A stretch of DNA of 64,000 bases from Hymenolepis diminuta (taxonomy: Eukaryota > Platyhelminthes > Cestoda > Cyclophyllidea > Hymenolepididae). The DNA is taken from contig CAADRB010000014.1 of NCBI GenBank assembly GCA_900708905.1, positions 2,521,822-2,585,821 of the forward strand, given 5' to 3'. Position numbers and translations under genes: made by a program. Positions 27,301-39,300 of the stretch are shown one piece after another (positions within the stretch are counted from its first letter, which is position 1; each line of letters starts with the position of its first letter). Below the pieces are notes generated by a model. That model did no database searches, was not told where the DNA came from, and worked only from the letters and a program-made list of their open reading frames with translations.

Positions 27301-30300
27301 GAATGAAATAAATGTAACTTTTTATTAAACCTTAAATTCTATGTGACAAGGTGAATGACAATAGGTTGAAGGCCTAGCAAAATGCCAAAGGGCCGAAAGG
27401 TTGAAAGCAGCATTTGAATGGCCATGATGTGAAATAAATGTCAAAAAGCTAACAGAAAAACCAATCTTGACTCACAAATGCAAAGAGCGAATACCAGAGT
27501 TTGAAAGTTTATGAGCAAGTCTGTGGCGTTTGCCTGCAGAGGCTTCCAGGCAATCAGCAGTCCCCAATCCCTGCACCTTAGCGTTGTTTGTATATAAGAA
27601 CCAAGCTCGTGGACAACATCTCATAAGGAGCTCTGTTCGCTTAAAAATTCTTACTAATTCATCTCATACGGAGCTCTGTTCGCACATATAAAATCAAATT
27701 CTCGCTATCTCATTGCATACAGAGCAATAAACCCTATCAACTCTACGCCTTTCACGTTCTCGCTACTTCGGGAACAGCGTAGTTAATTTTGGGAGCGAAC
27801 TTATAATAGAGGACTCTGTTAGACGCTACCCGGACTGATTAGGAGGATTAATTAGCTGCAGCAAAGGGCTTATTGATGTACCATCCGCTACGTAATTGGT
27901 GACCCTTTTTCAGCCTAGAAAAAAAACTCTCCCATCTCTCTCCCTGTGCAAAACGTCTAGCGATTCTCCCCCTCCTCCTCCTCCTCCTCCTTCTCCTCCT
28001 ACGGCCAATTTTACCAGGTCTTCCTATCTGCGCTCAAATCACTCTTGTCCTTCCTCTTCGACTCCAAAATGTCTAATAAATCCAAACCAGTTGTGAACTA
28101 AATGGTCGCTCCCATTACTTATCCTCTCTTCGATTCAAGGAATCCGTACATCTGATTCCGCCAAGTGGAGTATAGTTTCCAATTGCTAGGCATCTCCAAG
28201 CAGAAAACAATGTTTCAACACGCTTTTTCTTGCCTCCCAATCGATGTTGCCACTCAGGTCATTGATGTCCTCGACAAGACACCAGAAGAAGACTCTTACG
28301 ATACACATAAAAGAACTCCCATTAGTCGCCTATATGATTCTCAAGAAAAACATGTGCAACAACTGCTCTCGCAAGTCGAACTAGGAGACCGCACTCCTTC
28401 CCAACTTCTCCGTCGCATGCGATCCCTCCTGGCCGAAACAAGAGTGGATGACATGATACTGAGACAGCTATGGATGAAGTGTCTCCCCGCAAACATGGCG
28501 ACATGCCCAGCCTCTAACGTCAGTAGAATAAACCTGGAGGAACTAGCTGAAGCAGCAGATAAAACTCAAGAATTTGCTGACCGGTCATGCGTTGAGGCAG
28601 TGAGAACTTCAATTCCTGGCCTTCTCACTGTACAACAGCCCGGTGTTCTGACCAAATTGGTAGGGAAATAAGAATTTCTCGTGCCAAATGTCTCTTCGCA
28701 ACCTGGTCGCAAACAATGTCCTTGCCCCCCCCACTCCCCCGAAGCAATCAGATATTTCTCCTAAACATCGAAATTAAATCTGCTACTATCATAGGATGTA
28801 TGGAGATGATGCCAGAAAATGTCAACCAGGCTGCAAATATCCCAAGACTGACACCAAACCCCCGGGAGAAAACATCACTCCCAGGCAGTAAGGGCGACGA
28901 CTAATCCTGGCTATTACACCAGTCGCCTCCTTCATGTAATCGACAGGAACTCCAAACTCAAATTTCTAGTCGACACCGGATCTGAGGTCAGTCTCATCCC
29001 CCTGTCTTATGCTGCTCGTTTAAAAGATCACTTCAGATCTATGCGTCCAATATTCACTCGGCAAAATGATAAGACAGAACAAATCCATAAAGACTTATCA
29101 ACATGTCCCTCCGTTTTTGTTCGAGTAGATGCCGCAAGGAAACCTTTACAACCCCCTTATGACGACCCTTTCAAAGTCTTAGAACGAAAACCCAAATAGT
29201 TCATCTTGGATCGCAGTGGTACTAAGGACTCAGTGAGCATTGACAGATTGAAGCCGGCCTTGATGTAAACCCTACTTCTGCACTTCCTATACCTTCTCTT
29301 GTTGTGCCTCCCGATAATGTACACTCATCCAATACTCGTGCTCAGTACTCCTCTAAAGATACTGTGCAACCACCCACTTCTCCAATCCAGTCCTCACCTC
29401 CAAGATAAATCTACCACACCACCTTCCTGCGCGTCCCGACATGAACACTCTCGCACTCGTTGCGATCGACTGGCCGATTATGCACAATAACTACTTATCG
29501 AGCGTTTTTACCTTTTAGCGATCTACCAACGCTCTAGGGGGAGAGTATTGTGGCGTTCGCCTGCGGAGGATTCGAGGCAATCAGCAGTCTCCAATCCCTG
29601 TACCTTAGCGTTGTTTGTATATAAGAACCAAGCTCGTGGACAACATCTCATAAGGAGCTCTGTTCGCACATATAAAATCAAATTCTCGCTATCTCATTGC
29701 ATACAGAGCAATAAACCCTATCAACTCTACGCCTTTCACGTTCTCGCTACTTCGGGAACAGCGTAGTTAATTTTGGGAGCGAACTTATAATAGAGGACTC
29801 TGTTAGACGCTACCCGGACTGATTAGGAGGATTAATTAGCTGCAGCAAAGGGCTTATTGATGTACCATCCGCTACAAGTCTTCATGCGAAGGATGTATTA
29901 GTTGATACGATGCAAATCATGCAAACTGAATACGATAAATGTTAGTCTTTTTCATACGAAATTGAATGAAGAAGAATGTAGGCAAGTAAAGACAGCTAAA
30001 TTTATTCTTAAACCTTATTAAGATGACAATACATGGCTTTAGTGAACGTTAACGTCAGTAACAATACCATGAAAAACTATACGCAAAAGAAAGAACTGGA
30101 TCGTATATTAAACGAGTCAAAACTTGTTGATGGAAATTTGAAGGTTAATTGTTTCCTATTTCGTAATGAAAGATATTCTCTAATACTTATTTCTTGGAAA
30201 GATTAAAAGAATATATTTTGAAATGAGTTACTCCCATATGTTTACCTCTTCATAATAAGCCCTGAGGTCATCGTAATTATAGATGAATTTAATATAATAC

Positions 30301-33300
30301 AAATAATTGAATAGAGAAAAACCGAATCGATCCAGTCAAAGCTCGAATTTTTCAGTACGTTTCATTCCTTTTATTCCCAACCGTAATGACACTGCCAATG
30401 CTAACCATTCTAAAAATCGCTTATCTATTTATGCATGTTATCCAGTTAAATCCATCGAATTGCATCTAAAATCTCTTCCACTGAATTGTTAATTCATTTT
30501 CCCGAGGTGTTTAACTCCCATATATTTTGTTTCTCTCTGTTCTTCTCATACTCCTTTTTCAGAACTACCATGTGGGAGCCTCTTTGGTCTCTCCTAATAA
30601 AACTACTCCCACCACGTTCCTCATCTCTTATCTCCTAATGGTCAGATTAGCAGACCCTTGGACATGCGATAGTTTGGAACGTTCCTCTGTTTTAAATTAG
30701 TGGCGTCTATATTTAATTTCCACCGGCCAAATTATAAACATTTTGTTTGGAAAAATTGAATCGCTAAAAATCCATAGCAGCTTGGGTGCTTTATCAGTCC
30801 ACAAATAGCATTGATCCAATTTCGGGAGATGGAATTAAGCTTTAAATGTTATTTTAAAAAATTTGCCGATGCTGTTCAAATTTTAGATTAAATAAAATTA
30901 ACTATTATTTTTTCTGTTTATTTATTCAAAAGGCAATGCCAAAATATGCTTTTGACAGGGGAACTTATAATAGAACGTTACATAATATTAAAAATTTATA
31001 AACCAGTTTTAAGTCACTTTAGTAGTTCAAGTACAGCTTTGATCTTATTTCAGGGAGGACTAAGTCTTGAGTATCATCTAGAGAACTTCATCCATGAAAT
31101 TTTCGTGTGGAATTCACAATAATGAAAAGGTAATCATAGTGAATTTCTTTGTCAGTTTATTCAAAAGGCCATATTAAAATATGATTTGAACTCGATACTT
31201 TCTGCAGATAGAAGAAGCGAAATAAGAAGACTACGGTTTTGAAGCCAAAGGTTTCCAGATGTCCGGACTTGAGATTGGTCCTTCTAGGCTCTAAGATTTC
31301 TCCCAATTAGTGAGATGATCCTCTACCCCTTAATAATGTCGACAGAGTTTGCTACAAATGCTGCAAATCTTAATGGAATAATTAAGAAATATTCGAACAA
31401 CTCTGCGTCTGGAACCGTATACAGAATAATTGATGTAGAGACCTGGAATGAAAACACTAAAAAAAGTGAGTTAAATTGAGATTGAAACAAGTTTCTAGTC
31501 CTAAATTTAAGTCTGCGATAATCAGACGACTATAAGATTTTATTCGTAAGCAGAATAGACTGATGAAAGTGTTCACCGGATGAGGACCCAATTAGAGAGA
31601 ATTCTTTTCATTATTTCAACATTTCAGAAGAGAATTTGACCTTTTAAAGTAAAAAAAGGAAAAGAACAAATAAAAGGAAACCAATAATAATTAATCAATT
31701 TTCTGGTGTATTTTACTTGAACAGTCTCTGTTAGATAACATTCTGTTCTATTTTCTTATTAAAAAAATTCACAATTCAGACATATTACACAGGAAACTAG
31801 GGGTCAAATGATAAAATTTGACCTCTAGAAAAGTAGAATCTCATGCAGCAAATTATATTCTTTTGAATCTGGAACTAAAACAAAGTCGGATGCTCGAACT
31901 TCATTCTCAGCTTCCATTCTATCCATAAGTTTGGAAGTTTCCTCATGAATTAAAAGTTAAAAAATTTTGCTTTTACAAGTGTAAATGAAAAATAACGAAG
32001 ATACACTTCGAGTGTCTCAATGCCTTCAAAAAAAATATAGCCATCCGCTTCGTATTATTTGTCACAGATACATACTTTGAAGTACTTCGGGTAATAGATA
32101 TGTCAATATTAGAAGTAATGAGCGGTCGTAGAATAAATAAATCTGAAGAATCGCTCCCAATTACTTCTCAAAATTATTTCTGAGCGCCATTAATTTAATC
32201 GCTTTAATAAAAAAATGAGACTTACATTTTTGTGCTTGCTTTAATTGTGTTCCAGTTTCTAAGTCGGAGAATTTCGATCAATGATCTGTACTCGACTCTT
32301 CTGCAATAGCTCAGAATTTGTGTGTAAAATTCGATGCCATTTCAATAAAGGACTAGCAGTGTAAATGTTTCATTCTCTCTCTCCCTTACTTTCTTTAAAT
32401 AACTTGATTCCTAATTGTTGCTGTTTAGTAAATTCTGTTTTATCCTCTGCCCTGTTTTGTAGAAACTGTGTTTGTCTGCTGTTAATGGTGGCCTTAGCAT
32501 CAGCCGCAGCTTCAACGAATTCCCCAATCCATTTTTCAAACCTCATGTTATGAAGGAGTATATAAAATTCACTTTCTCTCACCTGTTAATGATTCAAAAC
32601 TTCTAATTACCCTTTCCCAACATCCCCTATTATAAAATTTCATTATTCCCACGTTTGGATACTTTCTTTTAATACTTCGTTAAACTAGCATGTGTGAATA
32701 CTTTACATTGTACCCCCTTTCATCCGAATTGACATACACTCCGCACTCTGAAAACTAAGCCAATTCCAAATCATTCTCCCTTAGACCTCAAATTATTAAC
32801 AAACATTTACGGATGTGTATTAATAAGTTTGAAATTGATTCCGTTCACAATAGAAAGCAGTCTCGAATATTTTTGGTACCAGAATAGAATGCATAAAAAT
32901 TCACGGATGGGCTACTTTCCTCTAGGATAAGAGTTTTCTACCGCTATACTTCTGTATTCATGTCTGGGAAAGAAGTCTCATTGCTACAAAATAAATTATC
33001 AGTCGCGCAATCCACAGCTTACAAAACAAGTAATACTTTCTTAGTAATGAAAAAGAAGACCTAGTCGTAATTGCAGATGTTTCTACTTCTTTTTTATAAA
33101 TCTGAAAAAATGTAGCCATATAATACTTTAGAGGGTACATAGAAATATCGTAGCTACGGCGGCTACGGTTCACTTCAAATTAAGTGCCACATTATATTTA
33201 ATCTTCGGAGGTAAATGAATGTTAATAATTGTTTAAAAATATGATCTTTAATAAATCATTTCCTTTAAGATTGTTTTTGCCGCCATATTTTGTTGACTTC

Positions 33301-36300
33301 ATTCTGGAAAACACTTTACTCCACTCTAAAAACGAGATCTAAAGCAGACACACTCTTTGATTTAAATTTTAATGTTCAATAATATTAAAGTGTTCAATAA
33401 GATGGAGAGTAAAAATGTTTTATACTGAAAATGAAAAAACTATATATAACGTCGCGCATATTTAAAATAAAAATGAAATCCAAGTTTGTTTAATTTTGAG
33501 TAGAAAATAGACCTTATTTTGGAAAGAGGAAAAAAGCGCTCTACTTCCTGCCGTATTTAGAACTGACCTGGGAAAATCCAGAAACTGGGAGAGGAAATGT
33601 GATTTAAGCGAAGGGAAAACGAGATTTTACGATGAGAAAATTTTATATTTATAGGTAAATCGTCACGACATATTGGAAGAGTAAAGAAAATTCATTACTT
33701 ATACCATTGAAAACGTTATCTCTTGTAAATGAAGAGATCAATACGGTATGAATTTAATCTAGAAACATTCCACCATTTAGGATGCTGAATTACATATTTT
33801 CCTGAGACTTTGACAAGATTCACTTATCGATCATTAACTAACCATGTCTGTGTCTGAAGTCTCATCGTTCCCGTATTATGAGCAAATCAGTTGGCCAATC
33901 TTTCACCACCGACTTAAGGTTATATAATTACCTGTAATTTCTACAAAATGCATTGTATTTGAATTACGGGACCTCGGTCCCCTTTACTTATTCTACTGAA
34001 TTTAAATCAGAATTAACTCAGTGAGCATCTGGAAGTATTACAGTGACATCATTGTTTTTAATAAGATTTGTATGAAAAATAATTCTTGAATAGTAAAAGT
34101 AAAAAATAGGACAAAAGATAATGAAAACATCTGCAGCACGTATTTCTACGTCGATCTTATTACTCAGATAATATCCTATCTCTGCTGGGTTAAGACTGTA
34201 AGGCGCTGAACATCGTAAAAGATCATTTTATCATCTCGACTATCAGGAGAAAAAAGATGAATTGAGGCGGCGAGATCGACTCTCATGATTAAAAACGGTC
34301 AGTAAGCACTGGACCTCAAAGGCAAGCATTTGGTGTAATTCAGGAGACGATTCATGAAACTTACTGTACAACTCGAGTCCAAAAATCAAATGAAGTAAGA
34401 CCCTTCGATACCTTGACGTTGCTCCCAACATATTTTCGATCCCCTCCCCTTTATCATTTCTTGGAATTTCCGTTAAAAAATTTCAGCTGATTCCCACAAT
34501 TAAAAATTAAAATTTTTGCTTTATTATTGGTACTAATAAGTATAATACTTAAAATAACGCGTATTTAAGGCGAGTTCATACCTAGACAACGCACTTAAAA
34601 ATAGAGCACAGCATAACCTTATGAGGTCTCTGGTCTAAATTGCACCTATACGGAAAGATTTCTTTACTCTCAACTTTAAATTAAGCCCACATTTATCAAT
34701 ATTATATATTTACCTCATTATTACTCTCCGTGAATGCAATGATTTGGCAAAAAATCAGGAGCTTGTGGGTGTCCTTAAAGGTGACACTGTTATCCATTAA
34801 TGGGGATAATATTACAAAAACGGAAACTAGCAAATATTATTAAATCAATACATCCTCCAAATCTTCCATAATAAATCCGATATTAAATCTAAGAATAAAG
34901 ATCATGCAAAATGTATGCATTAAATAGAAGCACCTCTGGTTAGATCAAAGGAAGCTTACATTTAGAGGAACAAACAGAATTCTAGTTGTAGTTCGATCAC
35001 GTGTAGTATCAAAATCACTGCAAGGCGAAAATGTAGAATGAGGAAATGTAACACCTTAAATCTTTATTAAATTAAATTACTGTTGGAACCCAGAAGAAGT
35101 CAAAATATCCCGAACAGATTGTTTTCCGGAAGAAAATTGAGAGAAAATGTTGGAAGAAAGATTGAATTTATATGGCAGCCTCTGGATGGGAAGTCAGTGT
35201 TATATCAAATAGTGCTGCTAAAAATAGTATTTTTTTAATTGCACTATAATAGTTTTTATTTGTATTACACTATTCAGCGCTTAAATTTCTATTAAATACT
35301 AATAAAAAGTGTCTCATTTAAAAAGATAATTTATTGAAAATATAATGATTCATGATCAGCTAAAACATTTATTCTGATTCTTACATTCGTTAGAAATGCT
35401 TAAATGAGTTTTGAGGTCATATTTATAAATTCATCAGTTAAATAGAGCAAAAAATATATTTTGATGAATGATTTTATTTTATAAATAAAATCTCCGGAAT
35501 CTCTTAATTAATTAAAGTGGCTGCATTTTTATTTTGCATAAAAACCAAAATAATAATAAAATGAAGACCACTTTACGATGAAAATTATTTAAAATCCACT
35601 GATTGGTTGAAGATAAGTTTCAATGGATTCATCGTAGAGTAGCGTATTTGTACTTTTATTGAATGTACTTTTGAAAATTAGTGATTCCAAATGAATTTGA
35701 TTTCCAGATTATGTGGAGTCACTCTAAGAAGGATTCAAAAATTCTCCTAACTGGACTTTTTACCTTTTTAAAAAACTAAGCACTATAGTTATGGAGGCAG
35801 GATTAACGCCACCATCCAATCCTTTAAACCTTCGTTCTTGAAAACAGACATTTGCTATAATTTGCCACCTAATTAATTTTAAAATCTAGCTCTGGTCGAC
35901 TGCAATATCCTCATATATTTTAATTGAAGAAAGTATTAAAATCAGAGGGGGGCAAACCATAATTCAAGTCTCAGAGTTATTTTTACTTCTCAAGGCTGAA
36001 ATCTTCCAAAATTTCCCTTCTCCTCCACCCTCCCCTCCCCCATTAGATTTCGTACCGGAAGCTATACATTACCCTGTCCAATTCGCATTTTAGCATGAAC
36101 ATTGACCGCTTTTAGATATATTGAACAAAAAAACGAAAAACAAATTTGTAAGCATGAAAGTTGGTGGTTAGCTTTGGCCAAGAGACTTCCCAATTATACT
36201 CCAGGATCTTACAAACGGAGGCATCAGTCTCAAAATGTGCTCTGGTGTAATCTTTACTTTTGCGCAACAGAATATTACCTCATCTTTCTTCAATAAATAT

Positions 36301-39300
36301 CAAATTGGCAGTCATCAGGTTTTCCATCCAGCTCCTATCTTTGTTAAAAGGACTAACTGATCAAGTTTTACCACATTGATTTAATGATGAAAATATTAAT
36401 TCGAAATATAAAAAAAGTAAAAATGAGCCAGTCTTAAGATCATTCGTTGACTAAATTCACGGTCAGTAGAAAATAACATTTAGATGAAACTACTTCATTT
36501 TCCGTCTAAATAAAAAACATTTGGTGGCCGAAATATTCGTCAAATTCTAATTCCAACGCTTGATGAAATACTATTGGAATCCAGGAGGAGAACATTAATC
36601 AAAGCATGATTAAATCTCTCCAAATTAATCAAGGTAGATTCAATTAAAATGTATCGGTTTTTTTTAAAATCAAAGTTATTTGACTTTATGTCCCTTTTCT
36701 AATAAAAAATGAACCTTCATCAAAGAGAAAATGCAAACTTCGATACAACCCTCCGGATCTGCTATTCAGAGTAGATCTCAAGTGTGAAAGAGATTAGTTT
36801 AAATGAAATGAATTAATTGATAAAAGCTCCTTTTCGTAGGGGAAAAAGCGATATGAATTTTTAAAAATCTATACTCTCTTTACCAAATGTTAAATTATAA
36901 TAAATTCACATAAAGAGGAAGTCCAATTTAACTATGATAAAATGTCCGTTTGAGATAACGTCATTCTTTTATGTTCTTTCAGGCATCACAGGCATCAGCA
37001 ACTCTTAACCAATTTCTTCGATCTATTTGATCAAGAGAAGATAATAAAACGTTAAAGTTAATTTTAAAATGGTCAGAAAGAAGCATCTGAAGTAGAGGTG
37101 AGTGAAATGTAGACTTATTCCGGGCCTGGGATTTTCTGTGAACTTCTAAATCAGTTTGAAGAAGGGTTTATGAGATTTACATTATATTTTTGTTTATATA
37201 AACGATGGTTTCCATTTTCTCGATTTTACATTCAAAATTAAAACACAAATCAAATTTATTAAAAGTCAGAAGAAAGTGTAAATTGCAATTGTCCAATTTT
37301 AAGCACCACTTCTATTTTTGAGGACACAAAACTGTTCTTTGGTACAAGTCAAATTTAATCAGCTCTACTCATCGTACTCTTGATATATGAATGTGTTCTC
37401 TTCATTCGTTGATATAAAATGGACCATTCTATCGATTGATACAAAAGGCCTTAAAAGTGATAGGAAAATATTTCTTAAGATCAAATGTAATAGAACTGTT
37501 AATATTTCCATATTTGGCTAATGTACGAGCAAGTAACCTTATTGTTTGCCTTTTTCAAATTCGTTTAGTCTATTGGTTATAAGAAATTAAGAAATATTGC
37601 ATTTAAAAGCTTGTTAGATTATCATCGAGGAAATGTCTTTAATTAATCATAAAACAAATAACTTTTGAATACTTTCTCATACATTTTTAACAAATAAATA
37701 GCTCTAATTATGAGAGAAATCTGGAAAAATATTCTCAGAGTTAGCGTATTTATTCTTCATATGTGGATATCTGAAGATAAAGATGTATCAAGATGGCAAG
37801 ACCAGTCCCCTATTCCCCATGTATAGGCTATTCATAACTGAGGAAACTGGGAGTAAGAACCCAAGAAGTGACCTTTGGTACGTTTAGAGATAATATGAAG
37901 AACTGAACATTAAATAAGTTTAAGTATGTAAACTAGAGAAACCCTAAATTTGAGTAAGTACAGTTTCTGATACTGTGACCTATTTTCTGTTTCTACCCAT
38001 CCCATGTTTTTAGATAATTTCAGTAATCGAGATTTGCAGATTTTATGAATTCGGAAAATATTTCGACTCTGGAAAACATTTAATGTTTTCTGCTGGGCTG
38101 CATATAACTGTTCACACGAAATAGAGAATGGTAAGGAAAAAGAAAAATGGTCGTATGGGGAAGGATGAAAAAAACCAACACACAACTTGAAATTGGAATA
38201 ATTCTGTAAACTCAAGTACTCAGCACTATTTATAGAGTAAAATTATTTAAAATTTAATAAACTTTAATTCAGTGACATTAAATAAGCCGTTTTTGAATGA
38301 GCATTTTGCTTTTTATTCCAAAAAGGACATTACAACCGGTCGGTGAGTACAAAGATTGAGCTTTTGTTTCTTTCACCGGACAGAAGTGTTACATCGCATT
38401 GTTTACTTTAAAACAACAAACAAGAGGAAGTTAGTGTTGAAATTTGTTATTTTAATAAGAAAATCACTATTTTAACCTCTATTAATCTTTCTAATTTAAA
38501 GAGAAAGGAAGTTTAAATATTTTGTGAAAAATAGACCAATGACATTAGAATAGAATTTTAGTAATTTATGCAATTACTAATTTGTAATTTTAATTGGTCA
38601 CTTATATATTCCCGCATAGTTTAAAGAATTATGAAGAGAAATCGATATATTTAAGTTAAACTTAAAACTTTCAAGTGTCTATTTAAAGATGAATAAAATG
38701 AAGTAAATCTCTACTTACACAAAACCCCATGTATCCATCAAGTTGACCGATGCCTCCGTTCTCGTAGGAACTGGCTATTCGAAAAGTATTTGATAAATCT
38801 AAATTTTAAAGAAGACAAATTAAAAAATTATAAAATAATTCCTGATAAAGTATTATTAACAAAATGACGTATATATACCTCGATCTAGCGCGACCCAAAC
38901 GTCTAGAAAGAGAAAATTTTTGGTTGGTCCCTGAGTTCCGACAATCCTTCCGTTCCGCAGCTTCACTTCTGCACCCAGAGCTACCCAAGACGGATGTCGA
39001 GACTTAAAAGGAAAAATAAAAGTAAATATTTTGAAGGATATGCATTCTTCTCTCTTATTTCATCAAGCAAATTAGAACTGGTTTGTGAAATGGTTAGTTC
39101 TTATAATAGGAAAAACGCATGCCTCCATCTGTGAAACATTTATTCTGAACAAATTTTCATCCAGCAACCTTCAAAATTAGGCTCAATTTCATCTCTACTT
39201 ACCCATATATCCCAAGCCAAGATAAAATTAATAATAACTGTAATTTAGCGGATACCTTTGAATTTTGGGACAGAAATATAATTGTCCTCTTCAGCTCTTT

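Larger units (their letters stand above)
27522..29875 (+). mobile_element. deleted Ty3/gypsy LTR retrotransposon, CsRn1-like
   Basis: A 2354-bp element flanked by the 5-nt target duplication AAGTC (27517-27521 and 29876-29880). Order: 5' LTR, primer-binding site TGGTGACCC, gag remnant, CHCC nucleocapsid motif, aspartic protease, integrase C-terminus, polypurine tract, 3' LTR. Reverse transcriptase, RNase H and the integrase core are absent, because protease sequence runs directly into the integrase tail near 29050-29080. The CHCC Gag motif and a PBS resembling the tRNA-Trp 3' end are known traits of the CsRn1 group, first described in a trematode. Gag and integrase remnants carry stops, so the copy is non-autonomous and inactive. 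Confidence 0.88.
25639..38718 (-). other. unc-13 intron 5 (13.1 kb)
   Basis: The largest intron in the window. It holds the dispersed repeat at 25791-25975, the deleted LTR retrotransposon at 27522-29875 and a family B repeat at 34255-34520. The rest (26.0-27.5, 29.9-34.2 and 34.5-38.7 kb) is AT-rich with no supportable exon or RNA gene. A missed phase-0 exon cannot be excluded. Confidence 0.5.

Noticed and set aside
27896..28096. Proline-rich open frame after the 5' LTR
   Set aside because: Lies in the leader of the LTR element over a CCT run; the Gag homology starts at 28102 in another frame.
29548..29766. Open frame of 72 codons within the 3' LTR
   Set aside because: It is LTR sequence; the frame is accidental.
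30920..31190. Two similar 35-nt stretches containing TTATTCAAAAGGC and AAAATATG
   Set aside because: Too short and AT-rich to call a repeat with confidence.
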